Below are positions 46,601-55,272 of a DNA stretch of 64,000 bases, piece by piece. This DNA comes from Aquabacter sediminis (GTDB taxonomy: Bacteria; Pseudomonadota; Alphaproteobacteria; Rhizobiales; Xanthobacteraceae), in assembly GCF_028863665.1 (NCBI RefSeq), contig NZ_JARBFX010000006.1, forward strand, positions 310,001 to 374,000, given 5' to 3'. Position numbers and translations under genes: made by a program. The notes under the pieces were generated by a model, which worked only from the letters and a program-made list of their open reading frames with translations, searched no databases and was not told the DNA's origin. Numbering within the stretch: the first letter of the stretch is position 1; each line of letters starts with the position of its first letter.

Positions 46601-47165
46601 AGGACTGCGCCGGCGCCACCACGGGCGGGGCGGGGGCGACGGGTGTGGAGGTGATGGGCTTGGCGCCCTTGCCGGTGGAGACCGCCAGGCTGCCGGAGGC
46701 CGCGATCTTCACGAACATTTCGGCGCCGATCAGATCGAGGCGCCCCACCTTGGGCGAGAGGGTCAGGATGGAGCCTTCCATCTCCACCTCGGCGGAGGGG
46801 GCGGAGGCGATCAGCTCGCCCTTGGGGCCGAGCACGCGGATGTCGCGCACCACCAGAGCGGTTGAGCCCTTCTTCATGGTCTCGAAGGCGATGGCGCCGA
46901 TCTGGACGTCATATTCGCCACCGAGGCGGGCTTCGATGGCGCGTTCCACATAGGGGGTGGCCATGTTGGCCGTCAGCACGCCCGTTGCGACCAAGCCATA
47001 GACGCCCAGCGCCAGCGCGCCCGCCAGCGCCACCAGCCACACCAGCGACCAGACGAGGATGCGCGCAAAACGCCCGCGCGGCACCAGCGCACCGGCAAGA
47101 CCCCGCACATGCCCCCGTCGCAGATGGCGGCCGCCCGCAACGGTCGAGCCGCTCTCTTCGCTCAT
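43635..47165 (-). CDS. AsmA/YhdP-like envelope protein (DUF3971/AsmA-like C-terminal domain)
   Basis: A 1176-residue protein anchored by one N-terminal transmembrane helix (about 36-57, ILVWSLVWLVALAGALALGV). Beyond it lies a very long periplasmic beta-rich region with repeated short LxLTG-like strands, typical of AsmA-like bridge proteins (YhdP, TamB), which move phospholipids between the two membranes. The N-terminal segment (MATPYVERAIEARLGGEYDV) and the C-terminal FEIVGPLSGPRLTVNPLSAVAPGFLRKMFEF are characteristic of the family. ATG 47165 is used; another in-frame ATG at 47243 has a weak site. A Pro/Ala linker is visible near residue 180-210. Confidence 0.82.
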   Translation of the reverse strand: MSEESGSTVAGGRHLRRGHVRGLAGALVPRGRFARILVWSLVWLVALAGALALGVYGLVATGVLTANMATPYVERAIEARLGGEYDVQIGAIAFETMKKGSTALVVRDIRVLGPKGELIASAPSAEVEMEGSILTLSPKVGRLDLIGAEMFVKIAASGSLAVSTGKGAKPITSTPVAPAPPVVAPAQSSAPGAPAVPAANGAAGMDPLVLRVLAQWMEDLDNGVFDGGALREIGIRDATVEVENESNGRRVTFDDISISLNRPDGGGAVLTFSTEGPSGTASLTAGVGPVTGNERSLTFEVKNVETEDLVHAFTQDWKRFYMDMPLNASVSARIARDGRVLAGEAHVELGAGQIGNGEDPQERFVLDYMKLGLKLDPARRIITIDPLGAGKNANIVALTGEITVPATAGAEWPYVLRQQKVLFAGPEMPDPPLVMDTVSVTGRYVPADKRLMFDTGTLAGPTGSLTFAGMVDFGMDVPTIKLNATGSRMPASTVRRFWPVSIAPPARAYVLENLSGGTVDGTKVTVNMPIDLIGQKEVPLPEDAVHLEMTGSGFTLMALKGLPPLRDMRLSVVVTGRSVRVDIPEGTVVTPQNRKLAVSDGVFFMPDYFPREPKAQVRVKFAGPADAGVEILGMDALKGPTGTAYDPATTRGKVSALVQINIHFRKVADPTDTDYSVEATLTDFGLDNVFAGQRVEGATVSAFATPAGILLRGDGKIAGAPMNFEYEKRKDVADADIKVNATLDDSARGKLGVNLPAVSGPVLVRLVGTTNNKDTRANIELDLTNARISDLVPGLTKPAGKPLKAKFASVDSGSSLKINDLTLEGSGTLIKGSLELSNAGEVNGANFPVFQISDGDKASLKADRAGDVLKVKITGEVIDARGIMKSLMSTPATAATANSSSAAARREQRQNRTGQDVDVEAKIGALTGNHGEVLRQMDLSLGRRGVELRSFQLSAKAGRDGTVAGEIRGMPNGKRAMLVTTSDAGAVLRFLDVYPKIDGGEMWVVLDPPRSDPSPQEGTLNLRDFVVRGEPGLAILSDAARDSSGKAEAGTAVFQKAQAKFTRTPGAIAVREAAIWGPVAGVTLDGSVDFIAERIGIRGTYVPAYGLNNLFSKLPVIGALLGGGPNEGLVGVTFEIVGPLSGPRLTVNPLSAVAPGFLRKMFEFRDQNDAPPVPPR

Positions 47166-47329
47166 CCCCACGTCGTGCTCCGCGCCCTCATCGTGCCCCG
47201 CTGCGCTGCGCACCGCCTTTCCAAGGCCGGCAGAATGGACCATCCATGGTGTCAGGCAAGACCCGGACTTAACCGAGGTCCGCCTGGATGTCCTGCCGGT
47301 AGGACGCGCTCACGTCGAAAGGAAGGCAG

Positions 47330-47800
47330 ATGACGAAGATTCCCGCGCCCGGCACGCCCGCACCCGCATTTTCCCTCAAGCGGGACGGCGGCGGGGAGGT
47401 GTCGCTCAAGGACTTCGCTGGCCGCAAGCTGGTGCTCTACTTCTATCCCAAAGCCAACACCTCAGGCTGCACAAAGGAAGCCATTGCATTCAACGGACTT
47501 CGGCAGGACTTCGAGAAGGCGGAGACGGCGATCCTTGGAGTCTCCGCCGATCCGGTGGCCGCCCAAGACAAGTTCAAGGCCAAGTATGACCTCGCCTTCC
47601 CCTTGGCCTCCGACGAGCAGACGCAGATGCTGTCCGACTATGGGGTGTGGGTGGAAAAGAGCATGTATGGCCGCAAATATATGGGGATAGAGCGCGTCAC
47701 CCTGCTCATCGACCGCGACGGAACGGTCGCGAAGGTGTGGCCGAAGGTGAAAGTGGACGGCCACGCCGCCGAAGTGCTCGCCGCCGCACAGGCGCTGTGA
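47330..47800 (+). CDS. bcp: Thiol peroxidase, Bcp/PrxQ type
   Basis: A 156-residue peroxiredoxin that reduces hydroperoxides in the cytoplasm. The catalytic segment reads YFYPKANTSGCTKEAIAFN with the peroxidatic Cys at about residue 46; the usual second (resolving) Cys five residues later is missing, so it would work as a 1-Cys enzyme or use another thiol. Further family blocks are ILGVSADPVAAQDKFKAKYDL and TLLIDRDGTVAKVWPKVKVDGH. GAAAGGAAGG lies before the ATG. It diverges from the AsmA-like gene. Confidence 0.92.
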   Translation: MTKIPAPGTPAPAFSLKRDGGGEVSLKDFAGRKLVLYFYPKANTSGCTKEAIAFNGLRQDFEKAETAILGVSADPVAAQDKFKAKYDLAFPLASDEQTQMLSDYGVWVEKSMYGRKYMGIERVTLLIDRDGTVAKVWPKVKVDGHAAEVLAAAQAL

Positions 47801-47805
47801 TTCGC

Positions 47806-47837
47806 GGCGGGCGGGAGGCACGCCCTCCCCGCCCGCC
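47806..47837 (+). terminator. GC-rich hairpin after bcp
   Basis: GGCGGGCGGG (47806-47815) pairs with CCCGCCCGCC (47828-47837) right after the bcp stop. No T-run follows; it is likely a terminator or mRNA-end structure in the convergent region before the LVIVD gene. Confidence 0.45.
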
Positions 47838-47872
47838 CGGTGCCCTGTAGCGGAGGCCGCCCGGCCCGCCGG

Positions 47873-49408
47873 TCAGTCGTCCCAACCCGCATTCACATGG
47901 GGCACCGACCAGCGCTCCACCGCCTTGGGCTCCAGCACCGGCGCGCCGAGGAACGGGGCAGAGAGGCAGTAGAGCCCCGCATGGGTGGACAGCCAGATGA
48001 GGTTGCGGTCCCACTCGATGAACACCGCCTCCGAAGTGCCCCGCCGCCAGCTCATATAATCCTCGATCTCCCCATCCCGGGGCGGGACGAAATAGGCCAC
48101 CTCCTGTGGCGCGGTGGGGTCGGAAATGTCGAACAGGCGCAGGCCGGCATTGAGGTAGGACAGGGCGACGATCTCCGGCCGCGCCTTCCCCGGCGCGATC
48201 CAGTGCTGCATCACCCGCGAGGAAAACCGCCCGCGTGCCATGGCGAAGTCCTTATAGGGGGCGTCCGGATGGGGGATGGGGCGGGGGAAGAGGCCGATGA
48301 TGCGCGGCTTTTCCGGGTCCTTCACATCGATCACATAGCTCGTATGGAAAGGCTCACGGCAATCGGCCTCCAGGCTCTCGGGGATGCCGATGACGAGATT
48401 TTGGAGGTGCGGGTGGGTCTGCGGGTCGGCTTCCACCGGCACCACATGGTGGAAGGGAATGCCGCCGATCGCCTCCAGCGGATGGGCGACCTTGCCCAGC
48501 ACCTTCGGGCGGGTGATGTCCGAGAGATCATGGACATAAAAGCCGAAATGGCCCCAGCCGCCATAACCGATCCGACCGCCATCCTCCACGCGCTTGGGCA
48601 CGATGCAGGGGGTGCGGTTGGAGGTCCATGAGCATTGGTCGCCGGCGAAGGGATAGGTGGCGCGATAGAGGGCCTCTTCCTCCAGCCGCTGGCCCGGCAC
48701 CCACCAGCGCGAGACTTCCTTTACCGCTGAGGGATCGGCCATGTCGACGATCATGAGGCCGTTGGAGAAGACACGCTCGGTGCTCTCCATGCGCATCTGG
48801 TCGTCCCAGCCGCAGGCCAGATACGCATAGCGCCCACCATCATAGAAGGGCGCATGGACGCCGTGGCCGGTGGCGCCGGTTTCGAAGGCGTTGAGCAGGA
48901 CCGGCCGTTCAGGGTTCGTCACGTCATAGGTCTTGATGCCCCGAAAGCCCGGATCCTCCATCGACTTGCGGGCATAATCGGGATGGTACTTGCCGCGCGG
49001 ATATTGGGGCGTGCCGGGAGTGAGCGGCATCTGGTGGGCGACCACGCGGATCCACTTCTTCAGCGCGGTGTTGAAGACGCAACTCTGGAAGACGCCGAGC
49101 CCGCTCTCGCCAATCACGCTGGCCTTCAAGGGATCGGTGATGTCCACAAAGCCGCCCTGATAGGCGAGCATGCGCCGCGCGCCCCGCGCCCAGAGGCAGG
49201 AATGCTCGTCCCCGAAGATCATCAGCTTGATGTCGGGAAAATAGGAAACCACCTCCATGTTGGAGATGTAGGAGGCGCGGTCCAGATAGGTCAGCGCGCC
49301 CGCCGGCAGGCGAAACGGCACGGTGCCGCCGCCTTCCATGACGCCGGGAGCGGGGTGAGGCGCTTCGAGGTTGGGATGGGTGCCGTGGGGGTGATGATCG
49401 CCAGCCAT
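47873..49408 (-). CDS. LVIVD-repeat beta-propeller protein
   Basis: A 511-residue protein made of LVIVD-type repeats that form a beta-propeller. Repeats are seen as GGFVDITDPLKASVIGE, GIKTYDVTNPERPVLLN, LMIVDMADPSAVKEVSRW, VHDLSDITRPKVLGKV, SYVIDVKDPEKPRIIGLF and LRLFDISDPTAPQEVAYF. No signal peptide is evident. The N terminus is His-rich (AGDHHPHGTHPN). GAGGGAAA supports the ATG at 49408. Function is unknown; the Cys and His residues might bind a metal, but that is a guess. Neighbours (bcp and prfB) do not suggest a pathway. Confidence 0.7.
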   Translation of the reverse strand: MAGDHHPHGTHPNLEAPHPAPGVMEGGGTVPFRLPAGALTYLDRASYISNMEVVSYFPDIKLMIFGDEHSCLWARGARRMLAYQGGFVDITDPLKASVIGESGLGVFQSCVFNTALKKWIRVVAHQMPLTPGTPQYPRGKYHPDYARKSMEDPGFRGIKTYDVTNPERPVLLNAFETGATGHGVHAPFYDGGRYAYLACGWDDQMRMESTERVFSNGLMIVDMADPSAVKEVSRWWVPGQRLEEEALYRATYPFAGDQCSWTSNRTPCIVPKRVEDGGRIGYGGWGHFGFYVHDLSDITRPKVLGKVAHPLEAIGGIPFHHVVPVEADPQTHPHLQNLVIGIPESLEADCREPFHTSYVIDVKDPEKPRIIGLFPRPIPHPDAPYKDFAMARGRFSSRVMQHWIAPGKARPEIVALSYLNAGLRLFDISDPTAPQEVAYFVPPRDGEIEDYMSWRRGTSEAVFIEWDRNLIWLSTHAGLYCLSAPFLGAPVLEPKAVERWSVPHVNAGWDD

Positions 49409-49548
49409 GCGGTTTCCCTCGCCAGTGGCCCGCGCGGGCGTGCGCGGCAAGGGAACGCTAGCAGCATTAAGGCTTCTTTCAAATCACTTGAATAAAGAGA
49501 AAGAGACTTGAAGGAAGCTCGGGCGGCCGCTCGGCCGCCCGTCGGACG

Positions 49549-50679
49549 TCAGTCCACGTCCTCCACCTGGGCGGGGCCGCCGCCATAGGCACGCTGGGCG
49601 AGGGCGGCTTCCATGAACGGATCGAGATCGCCGTCCAGCACCTCCTGGGGGGTGCCGGAGGTCACGCCCGTGCGCAAATCCTTCACCAATTGGTAGGGCT
49701 GGAGCACATAGGAGCGGATCTGATGACCCCAGCCGATGTCCGTGCGGGCGGCCTGCTCGGCGGCGGCGGCTTCCTCGCGCTTCTTCAGTTCCATCTCGAA
49801 CAGCTTGGCGCGCAGCATGTTCCAGGCGGTGGCCCGGTTCTTGTGCTGGGAGCGGTCGCCCTGCGAGACCACCGCAATGCCGGTGGGAATGTGGGTCAGG
49901 CGAACGGCCGATTCGGTCTTGTTCACGTGCTGGCCACCGGCGCCGCCGGAGCGCATGGTGTCCACGCGCACGTCGCTTTCGTTGATGTCCACCACGATGC
50001 GGTCGTCGATGACCGGATAGACGTCGATGGAGGCAAACGAGGTCTGGCGGCGGGCATTGGAATCGAACGGCGAGATGCGCACCAGGCGGTGCACGCCGGC
50101 CTCCGTCTTCAGCCAGCCATAGGCATTGTGGCCCTTGACGATGATGGTGGCGGACTTCAGGCCCGCCTGCTCGCCGGCGGACTCATCCACCAGTTCCACC
50201 TTGAAGCCGTGCCGCTCGCACCAGCGCCGGTACATGCGCAGGAGCATCTCGGCCCAGTCCTGGCTGTCGGTGCCGCCGGCGCCCGCATGGACTTCCAGAT
50301 AGGTGTCGTTGGAGTCGGCTTCGCCGGACAGCAACGCGTCCAGCTCGCGTCGCGCCAGCTCCACCTTCAGCGCGTCGAGCGCGGCGGAGGCCTCGGAGAT
50401 GACGCCCTCGTCGCCTTCCATCTCGCCGAGCTCGATCAGCTCGATATTATCAGCCAGGTCCTGGGTCACCCGGTCGATCGCGCCCAGCGCATCCTCCAGC
50501 GAGGTGCGCTCCTGCATGATCTTTTGCGCCCGCTCGGGATCGTCCCAGAGCTTGGGGTCCTCGGCGATGGCATTGAGCTCCGCGAGGCGCCGGCGCGAGC
50601 GGTCCACGTTGAGATGCTGGCGCAGCAGCTCAACGGACTTGTTGACCTCGTCGACTTTCGCGGCGAGTTCCGCACGCAT
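49549..50679 (-). CDS. prfB: Peptide chain release factor 2
   Basis: A 376-residue RF2 that ends translation at UGA and UAA. The stop-codon recognition tripeptide S-P-F is in VRISPFDSNARRQTSF (about 208-210) and the catalytic G-G-Q is in RSGGAGGQHVNKTESAVR (about 248-250). The gene reads through without the internal UGA and +1 frameshift site found in many bacteria. It starts MRAELAAKVDEVNKSVELL and is downstream of and codirectional with mrcA, the alphaproteobacterial pairing. Confidence 0.96.
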   Translation of the reverse strand: MRAELAAKVDEVNKSVELLRQHLNVDRSRRRLAELNAIAEDPKLWDDPERAQKIMQERTSLEDALGAIDRVTQDLADNIELIELGEMEGDEGVISEASAALDALKVELARRELDALLSGEADSNDTYLEVHAGAGGTDSQDWAEMLLRMYRRWCERHGFKVELVDESAGEQAGLKSATIIVKGHNAYGWLKTEAGVHRLVRISPFDSNARRQTSFASIDVYPVIDDRIVVDINESDVRVDTMRSGGAGGQHVNKTESAVRLTHIPTGIAVVSQGDRSQHKNRATAWNMLRAKLFEMELKKREEAAAAEQAARTDIGWGHQIRSYVLQPYQLVKDLRTGVTSGTPQEVLDGDLDPFMEAALAQRAYGGGPAQVEDVD

Positions 50680-50809
50680 GGTTCACTGAGCTCCGATGAA
50701 AGGCCGCGGAAAATAGCGAGGGGGGCCCGCAGTGTAAACGGCCCTTTGGGCAGGGCCGCCTCGGAAAAAGGCAGCCCCGCATGTCACGGTGGCGGGATTT
50801 AAGGTCCGG

Positions 50810-53260
50810 CTAATAGAGCCCGCCGGTGCCTGAGCGCACCGCCCGCTCCGCCTCTGGGGTGACGCCGAGGCTCGAATCGGACGAGCCGATCACCGAATAG
50901 CTGTCGGGGGGTGCCGTGCCCGGCTTGAAGGCTTCCAGGATGGAATTCTCGCCCGGCCCGGCGCGCAGGCCGCTCTTGGGATTAATGCGCACCAGCTTGA
51001 TACCGGTGGGCACCCTGAAGGGAATGGCCGGCTGGTTGGCCAGCGCTTCCTTAAAGAAGTCGCGCACGATCGGGGCAGACAAGACACCACCGGTCGCGCC
51101 CTTGCCCATGGCGCGGGGACGGTCATAGCCGAGATAGACACCCACCACGAGCTGGGGGGTGAAGCCCACGAACCAGGCGTCCTTCTCGTCATTGGTGGTG
51201 CCGGTCTTGCCGGCAATAGGCCGTCCCAGCTCTTTGAGCGCGGTGCCCGTGCCGCGCTGGATCACGCCTTCCATCATGGAGGTGATCTGGTAGGACGACA
51301 TGGGATCGAGCACCACCGGCCGCCGGTCGATCAGCGACGGCTCGGACTGGTTTTCCCACTTGTCCGCGTCGCAGCCCCGGCATTCGCGCTCGTCATGGCG
51401 GTAGATGGTGTGGCCGTAGCGATCCTGGATGCGGTCGATGAGCGAGGGCGTCACCTTGCGCCCGCCATTTGCGATCATGGCATAGGCGCTGACCATGCGC
51501 ATGAGCGTGGTCTCGCCCGCGCCCAGCGACATGGACAGCACGGGGAGCATGTCGTCATAGATGCCGAACTTCTTGGCATAGTCGGCCACCAGCGGCATGC
51601 CGATGTCCTGCGCCAGGCGCACGGTCATCACGTTCCGCGACTGCTCCAGCCCGAAGCGCAGGGTCTGCGGGCCGTAGAACTTCTTGGCATAGTTTTCCGG
51701 CGCCCAGACCGGCATGCCCGGCCCTTGGTCGATCTCGATGGGGGCGTCCAGCACCACGGTGGAGGGCGTGTAGCCATTGTCGATGGCGGCCGCATAGACG
51801 AACGGCTTGAAGGACGAGCCCGGCTGGCGAAGCGCCTGGGTGGCGCGGTTGAACTGGCTTTCGTCATAGGAGAAGCCACCGACGAGCGCGACCACGCGGC
51901 CGGTCAGCGGCTCCATCACCACCATTGCCCCTTCCACGTCGGGGATCTGGTGCAGACGATACTGGCCGTCCTTGTTGGCGATGGGCTCCACATAGATGAC
52001 ATCGCCGGGCTTGAGCACCTGCGCCACCGACGTGACCGCGCGTCCCGCATCCGGCCCCTTGGTCCAGCGCGCCCATTTCACGCCATCGAGGGTGATAAGC
52101 CCCACGTCGCGCTGGGTGGAAATGATGCCGCCCTTCTCCCGCGGCGGCTGCAGGCCGATGCGCGCATTGTCCTTGCTGGAATCCAGGACCACCGCCAGCT
52201 TCCAGGGGATGTCGGAATAGGGTTTGATCTCGGCCAGCTTGGCGCCCCAGTCCGGCCCCAGCTCGATCTTGGTGATCGGCCCGCGCCAGCCGCGCTGCTC
52301 GTCGAACCGCACCAGCCCATCGGTCAGAGTCTTCTTGGCGAAGCGCTGGAGCTTGGGGTTGAGCGCGGTGCGCACCGAAAGCCCGCCCTCATAGAGCTTG
52401 TTCTCGCCGTAGCGGTCGATGATCTGGCGACGCACCTCTTCGGCGAAATATTCGGCCGCGAAGATCTGCGCGCCGGTGGGCCGGGGGGTCACGTCGAGGG
52501 ACGACTTCTTGGCCGCCTCCGCCTGGGCGGCAGTGATGAAGCCGTTCTCGGCCATGCGGTCGATGACCCAGTTGCGCCGGTCGATGGCGCGCTCGCGGTC
52601 GCGGAAGGGGTTGTAGGAAGACGGCGCCTTGGGCAAAGCGGCGAGATAGGCCACCTCGGGCACGGTCAATTCGTCCACCGACTTGTCGAAATAGACCAGG
52701 GCTGCGGCGGCGATGCCGTAGGCGCCCATGCCCAGATAGATCTCGTTCAGGTAAAGTTCGAGGATGCGGTCCTTGGAATAGGCGCGCTCGATGCGCAGGG
52801 CCAGCAGCGCCTCCTTGATCTTGCGATCGAAGGACACCTCGTTGGTGAGCAGGAAGTTCTTGGCCACCTGCTGGGTGATGGTGGACGCGCCCTGCGGCCG
52901 GCGGTTGGAGCCGAAATTCTGCGCGTAGACCATGGCCGCGCGGAAGATGCCGGACGGGTCGATGCCGCCGTGCTCGTAGAAATTCTTGTCCTCGGCGGAG
53001 AGGAAGGCCTCGATGACGAGCTTCGGTACGGACTGGATGGGGATGTAGAGCCGGCGCTGGCGCGCCCATTCGGCCACCAGAGCACCGTCGTCCGCATGGA
53101 CGCGGGTCATGACGGGCGGCTCGTAATTCTGGAGCTGGGTATAGTCCGGCAGGTCCTGGGAATATTTCCACACCAGGTATGTGGCCGCGGCGGCGCCTCC
53201 CAGCAGCACCACGGTGCCGAGCGCAAAGAGAAAGCCGAAGAACCTCAACAGCAGCCGCAT
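50810..53260 (-). CDS. mrcA: Penicillin-binding protein 1A
   Basis: An 816-residue bifunctional class A PBP. A short cytoplasmic tail and one transmembrane helix (about 5-30) anchor it. The glycosyltransferase domain carries EDKNFYEHGGID (catalytic Glu about 90), RRPQGASTITQQVAKNFLL and KIKEALLALRIE. The transpeptidase domain has S-x-x-K in PGSSFKPF (about 483-486), S-R-N (EQSRNVMT) and K-T-G-T-T. An OB-like insertion lies between the two domains. It builds and crosslinks peptidoglycan. It precedes prfB by 130 bp and follows the cell-wall amidase gene, which may share the cell-envelope context. Confidence 0.96.
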   Translation of the reverse strand: MRLLLRFFGFLFALGTVVLLGGAAAATYLVWKYSQDLPDYTQLQNYEPPVMTRVHADDGALVAEWARQRRLYIPIQSVPKLVIEAFLSAEDKNFYEHGGIDPSGIFRAAMVYAQNFGSNRRPQGASTITQQVAKNFLLTNEVSFDRKIKEALLALRIERAYSKDRILELYLNEIYLGMGAYGIAAAALVYFDKSVDELTVPEVAYLAALPKAPSSYNPFRDRERAIDRRNWVIDRMAENGFITAAQAEAAKKSSLDVTPRPTGAQIFAAEYFAEEVRRQIIDRYGENKLYEGGLSVRTALNPKLQRFAKKTLTDGLVRFDEQRGWRGPITKIELGPDWGAKLAEIKPYSDIPWKLAVVLDSSKDNARIGLQPPREKGGIISTQRDVGLITLDGVKWARWTKGPDAGRAVTSVAQVLKPGDVIYVEPIANKDGQYRLHQIPDVEGAMVVMEPLTGRVVALVGGFSYDESQFNRATQALRQPGSSFKPFVYAAAIDNGYTPSTVVLDAPIEIDQGPGMPVWAPENYAKKFYGPQTLRFGLEQSRNVMTVRLAQDIGMPLVADYAKKFGIYDDMLPVLSMSLGAGETTLMRMVSAYAMIANGGRKVTPSLIDRIQDRYGHTIYRHDERECRGCDADKWENQSEPSLIDRRPVVLDPMSSYQITSMMEGVIQRGTGTALKELGRPIAGKTGTTNDEKDAWFVGFTPQLVVGVYLGYDRPRAMGKGATGGVLSAPIVRDFFKEALANQPAIPFRVPTGIKLVRINPKSGLRAGPGENSILEAFKPGTAPPDSYSVIGSSDSSLGVTPEAERAVRSGTGGLY

Positions 53261-53688
53261 AAGCGGGCTCCTTCCGCCCCTGGAGCCTGACCCGGCGAGC
53301 CCTTCGGCCCGGCCGACCTTTCAGCCTCGCCACCAACCAATAACACCTGGGCAGATCGCGCCGCGCATCCGACCCCGCACTTTCCATCCCCGGCACCACC
53401 CCGGAGAGGACCAGCCGCCCACAAGCCTCAACTCCGGCAGCGACGCAAGGGTTCGTTCACGAGCGCGAACTTTTGCGCCCGCTCTCCCCGCGGCTTCCGG
53501 ACGGCTCAGAGTCCGATCCGGTCAACTGCGTGCCATGCAGTCTGATCGGAACCGGCTCCAGGTGCCTGTGGGTCCGCTATGTTGGCTAAAAGTGGCTGCT
53601 TCGCGGCCAAGCCCCCTATTCGCCCTGCGTCATGGGGCCCTGACGCACGGAAATGGCGCCCTAGCCATCTTACGCAAGGGCAGACCGG
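53261..53688. other. Intergenic region with nested hairpin
   Basis: No gene. It holds a nested stem-loop: outer TCCGATC / GATCGGA (53512-53518, 53544-53550) and inner ACTGC / GCAGT (53525-53529, 53537-53541). It probably contains the mrcA promoter. Short frames here have no family resemblance. Confidence 0.5.
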
Positions 53689-55272
53689 TCACTTTCCGGC
53701 GGGCGTACGGGCCGTGATGGTGCCGGTGGCGCCGACCCCGGAGGCAAAGCGCGGGGCGAAGAAGTCGTCGATCGCCCCCGCCATGGCCTGGGCCAGCTTT
53801 TCCCGCCAGGCGTCGGAGGTCAGCAGCTTGAGGTCCTCGCGCGAGGACATGTAACCCAGTTCGACCAACACAGAAGGCACGTCATGGGCTTTCAGCACCT
53901 TGAAGCCGGCAGACTTTACTGGCGTCTTGTGCACCCGCCCGACGCTTTTCATGGCGACCACCATGGTCCGGGCGAAGGTGGCGGAGAAGTTGCGCGTCTC
54001 GCGCTGAGCGAGGTCGAACAGGATGCCGGCCACCTCGTCGCTCTCCTCGGACAGATCGACGCCTGCGATGAGGTCCGCCTTGTTCTCCTTTTCCGCCAGA
54101 TGGGCGGCGTCGGCGTCGGAGGCGGTCTCAGACAAAGTGTAGACGCTGGCGCCCCGGGCATTGCCATCGTCGCGGGCGAGGGCATCCGCATGGATGGAAA
54201 TGAACAGCGCCGCCCGGTTGGCACGGGCGATCTGCACCCGCTCACCCAGCGGCACGAACACATCCGTGCTGCGGGTCATCACCACCCGGTAGCGTCCCGC
54301 GCGCTCCAATTCCGTGCGCAGCGCCAGGGCCACGTCCAGCACGATGTTCTTCTCGTTGAAGCTGGAGGCGCCGGACGTGCCCGAATCGATCCCGCCATGG
54401 CCGGGGTCGAGCACGATGACGGGGCGCACGTCGCCATCGGCCACCGGGCCCGGCGCCAGAGCGGCCGACGGCGCGCCGCGCGCCTCGGCGGCGGTGGCCA
54501 CCGTGGTGTTGAAGGTGGCCGCATCCGTGCGCACCAGGTCCAGCACCAGGCGCGCCGGCTGGCCCTCGGCGGGGGGCAGCACGAAGGCCTTGTCGATCAT
54601 CACCGGCTCGGTCACGTCCAGCACCATGCGGGCCTTGCCGGGGGCCAGGACGCCGTAGCGGAAGCTGGAGACGAGGCCGCGCCGGGTCTGCACGCGGGTC
54701 TCGGCGAGGGTGAAGGTCACATCCGTCAGATCGAGGATGACCCGATAGGGGTTGGCCAGGGTGAAGGCACGGAATTCCGCCGGCTTGCTGAGGTCGAGGA
54801 TCAACCGGGTACGCTGCCCGTCGCCCGCCAGGCGCGCATCAAGGGCGGAGACCGGCGGCGGCTCCGTGGCCGGGTCCGTCGCGGCAGCCACCGGTACGGA
54901 GAGCGGGATGGCGGAGGGGGAGCTGGCGGCGGGGGCGGCGGCGGCGACCATCGGCGCGGGGTTTGGCGCACCCTCCCCCGCAACGCCGGCCGCGGACGCG
55001 CGCTCGCCCGCGCGCACCATGCCTGTGGAGCCGACTGCCCCCATAGCCAACAGGGCCGCTAGAGCGAGAAGCGCCACCAGCTTGCGGCCAATGGAACGGG
55101 CAACTCGACCGGCAGGGCGGCGCGAGAGCAACGGGACAAGGGCCCGTGCAAGGGCAAAAGCGGCACCCGGCGCGCCGGAGCGCTCCGCGCGCGCGCGACT
55201 CAAGGCCCGGAGTTGCGCGTTCCGGACGTGTGAGTTCCGAACCTGCGCGGACTGCCGCGTGTGCGCCACCAT
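53689..55272 (-). CDS. amiC: N-acetylmuramoyl-L-alanine amidase (AmiC type, AMIN domain)
   Basis: A 527-residue periplasmic zinc amidase that cuts peptidoglycan stem peptides, usually at cell division. After a basic N-terminal region and a signal-anchor helix (near 53-68, LVALLALAALLAMG), an AMIN domain (about 135-235, TRLILDLSKPAEFRAFTLANPYRVILDLTDV) targets the septum. The amidase_3 domain (about 290-510) has the zinc ligands His in LDPGHGGIDSG, Glu in NEKNIVLD, His in ISIHADA and the catalytic Glu in LVELGYMSS. ATG 55272 has GAGGGTGAG upstream; the frame is open to 55560 but unsupported. The unusually long N-terminal extension is Arg/Ala-rich. Confidence 0.9.
   Translation of the reverse strand: MVAHTRQSAQVRNSHVRNAQLRALSRARAERSGAPGAAFALARALVPLLSRRPAGRVARSIGRKLVALLALAALLAMGAVGSTGMVRAGERASAAGVAGEGAPNPAPMVAAAAPAASSPSAIPLSVPVAAATDPATEPPPVSALDARLAGDGQRTRLILDLSKPAEFRAFTLANPYRVILDLTDVTFTLAETRVQTRRGLVSSFRYGVLAPGKARMVLDVTEPVMIDKAFVLPPAEGQPARLVLDLVRTDAATFNTTVATAAEARGAPSAALAPGPVADGDVRPVIVLDPGHGGIDSGTSGASSFNEKNIVLDVALALRTELERAGRYRVVMTRSTDVFVPLGERVQIARANRAALFISIHADALARDDGNARGASVYTLSETASDADAAHLAEKENKADLIAGVDLSEESDEVAGILFDLAQRETRNFSATFARTMVVAMKSVGRVHKTPVKSAGFKVLKAHDVPSVLVELGYMSSREDLKLLTSDAWREKLAQAMAGAIDDFFAPRFASGVGATGTITARTPAGK

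Noticed and set aside
49549-50679. Programmed +1 frameshift in prfB
   Set aside because: The gene is a single uninterrupted frame from ATG to stop, without the internal UGA and slippery site.
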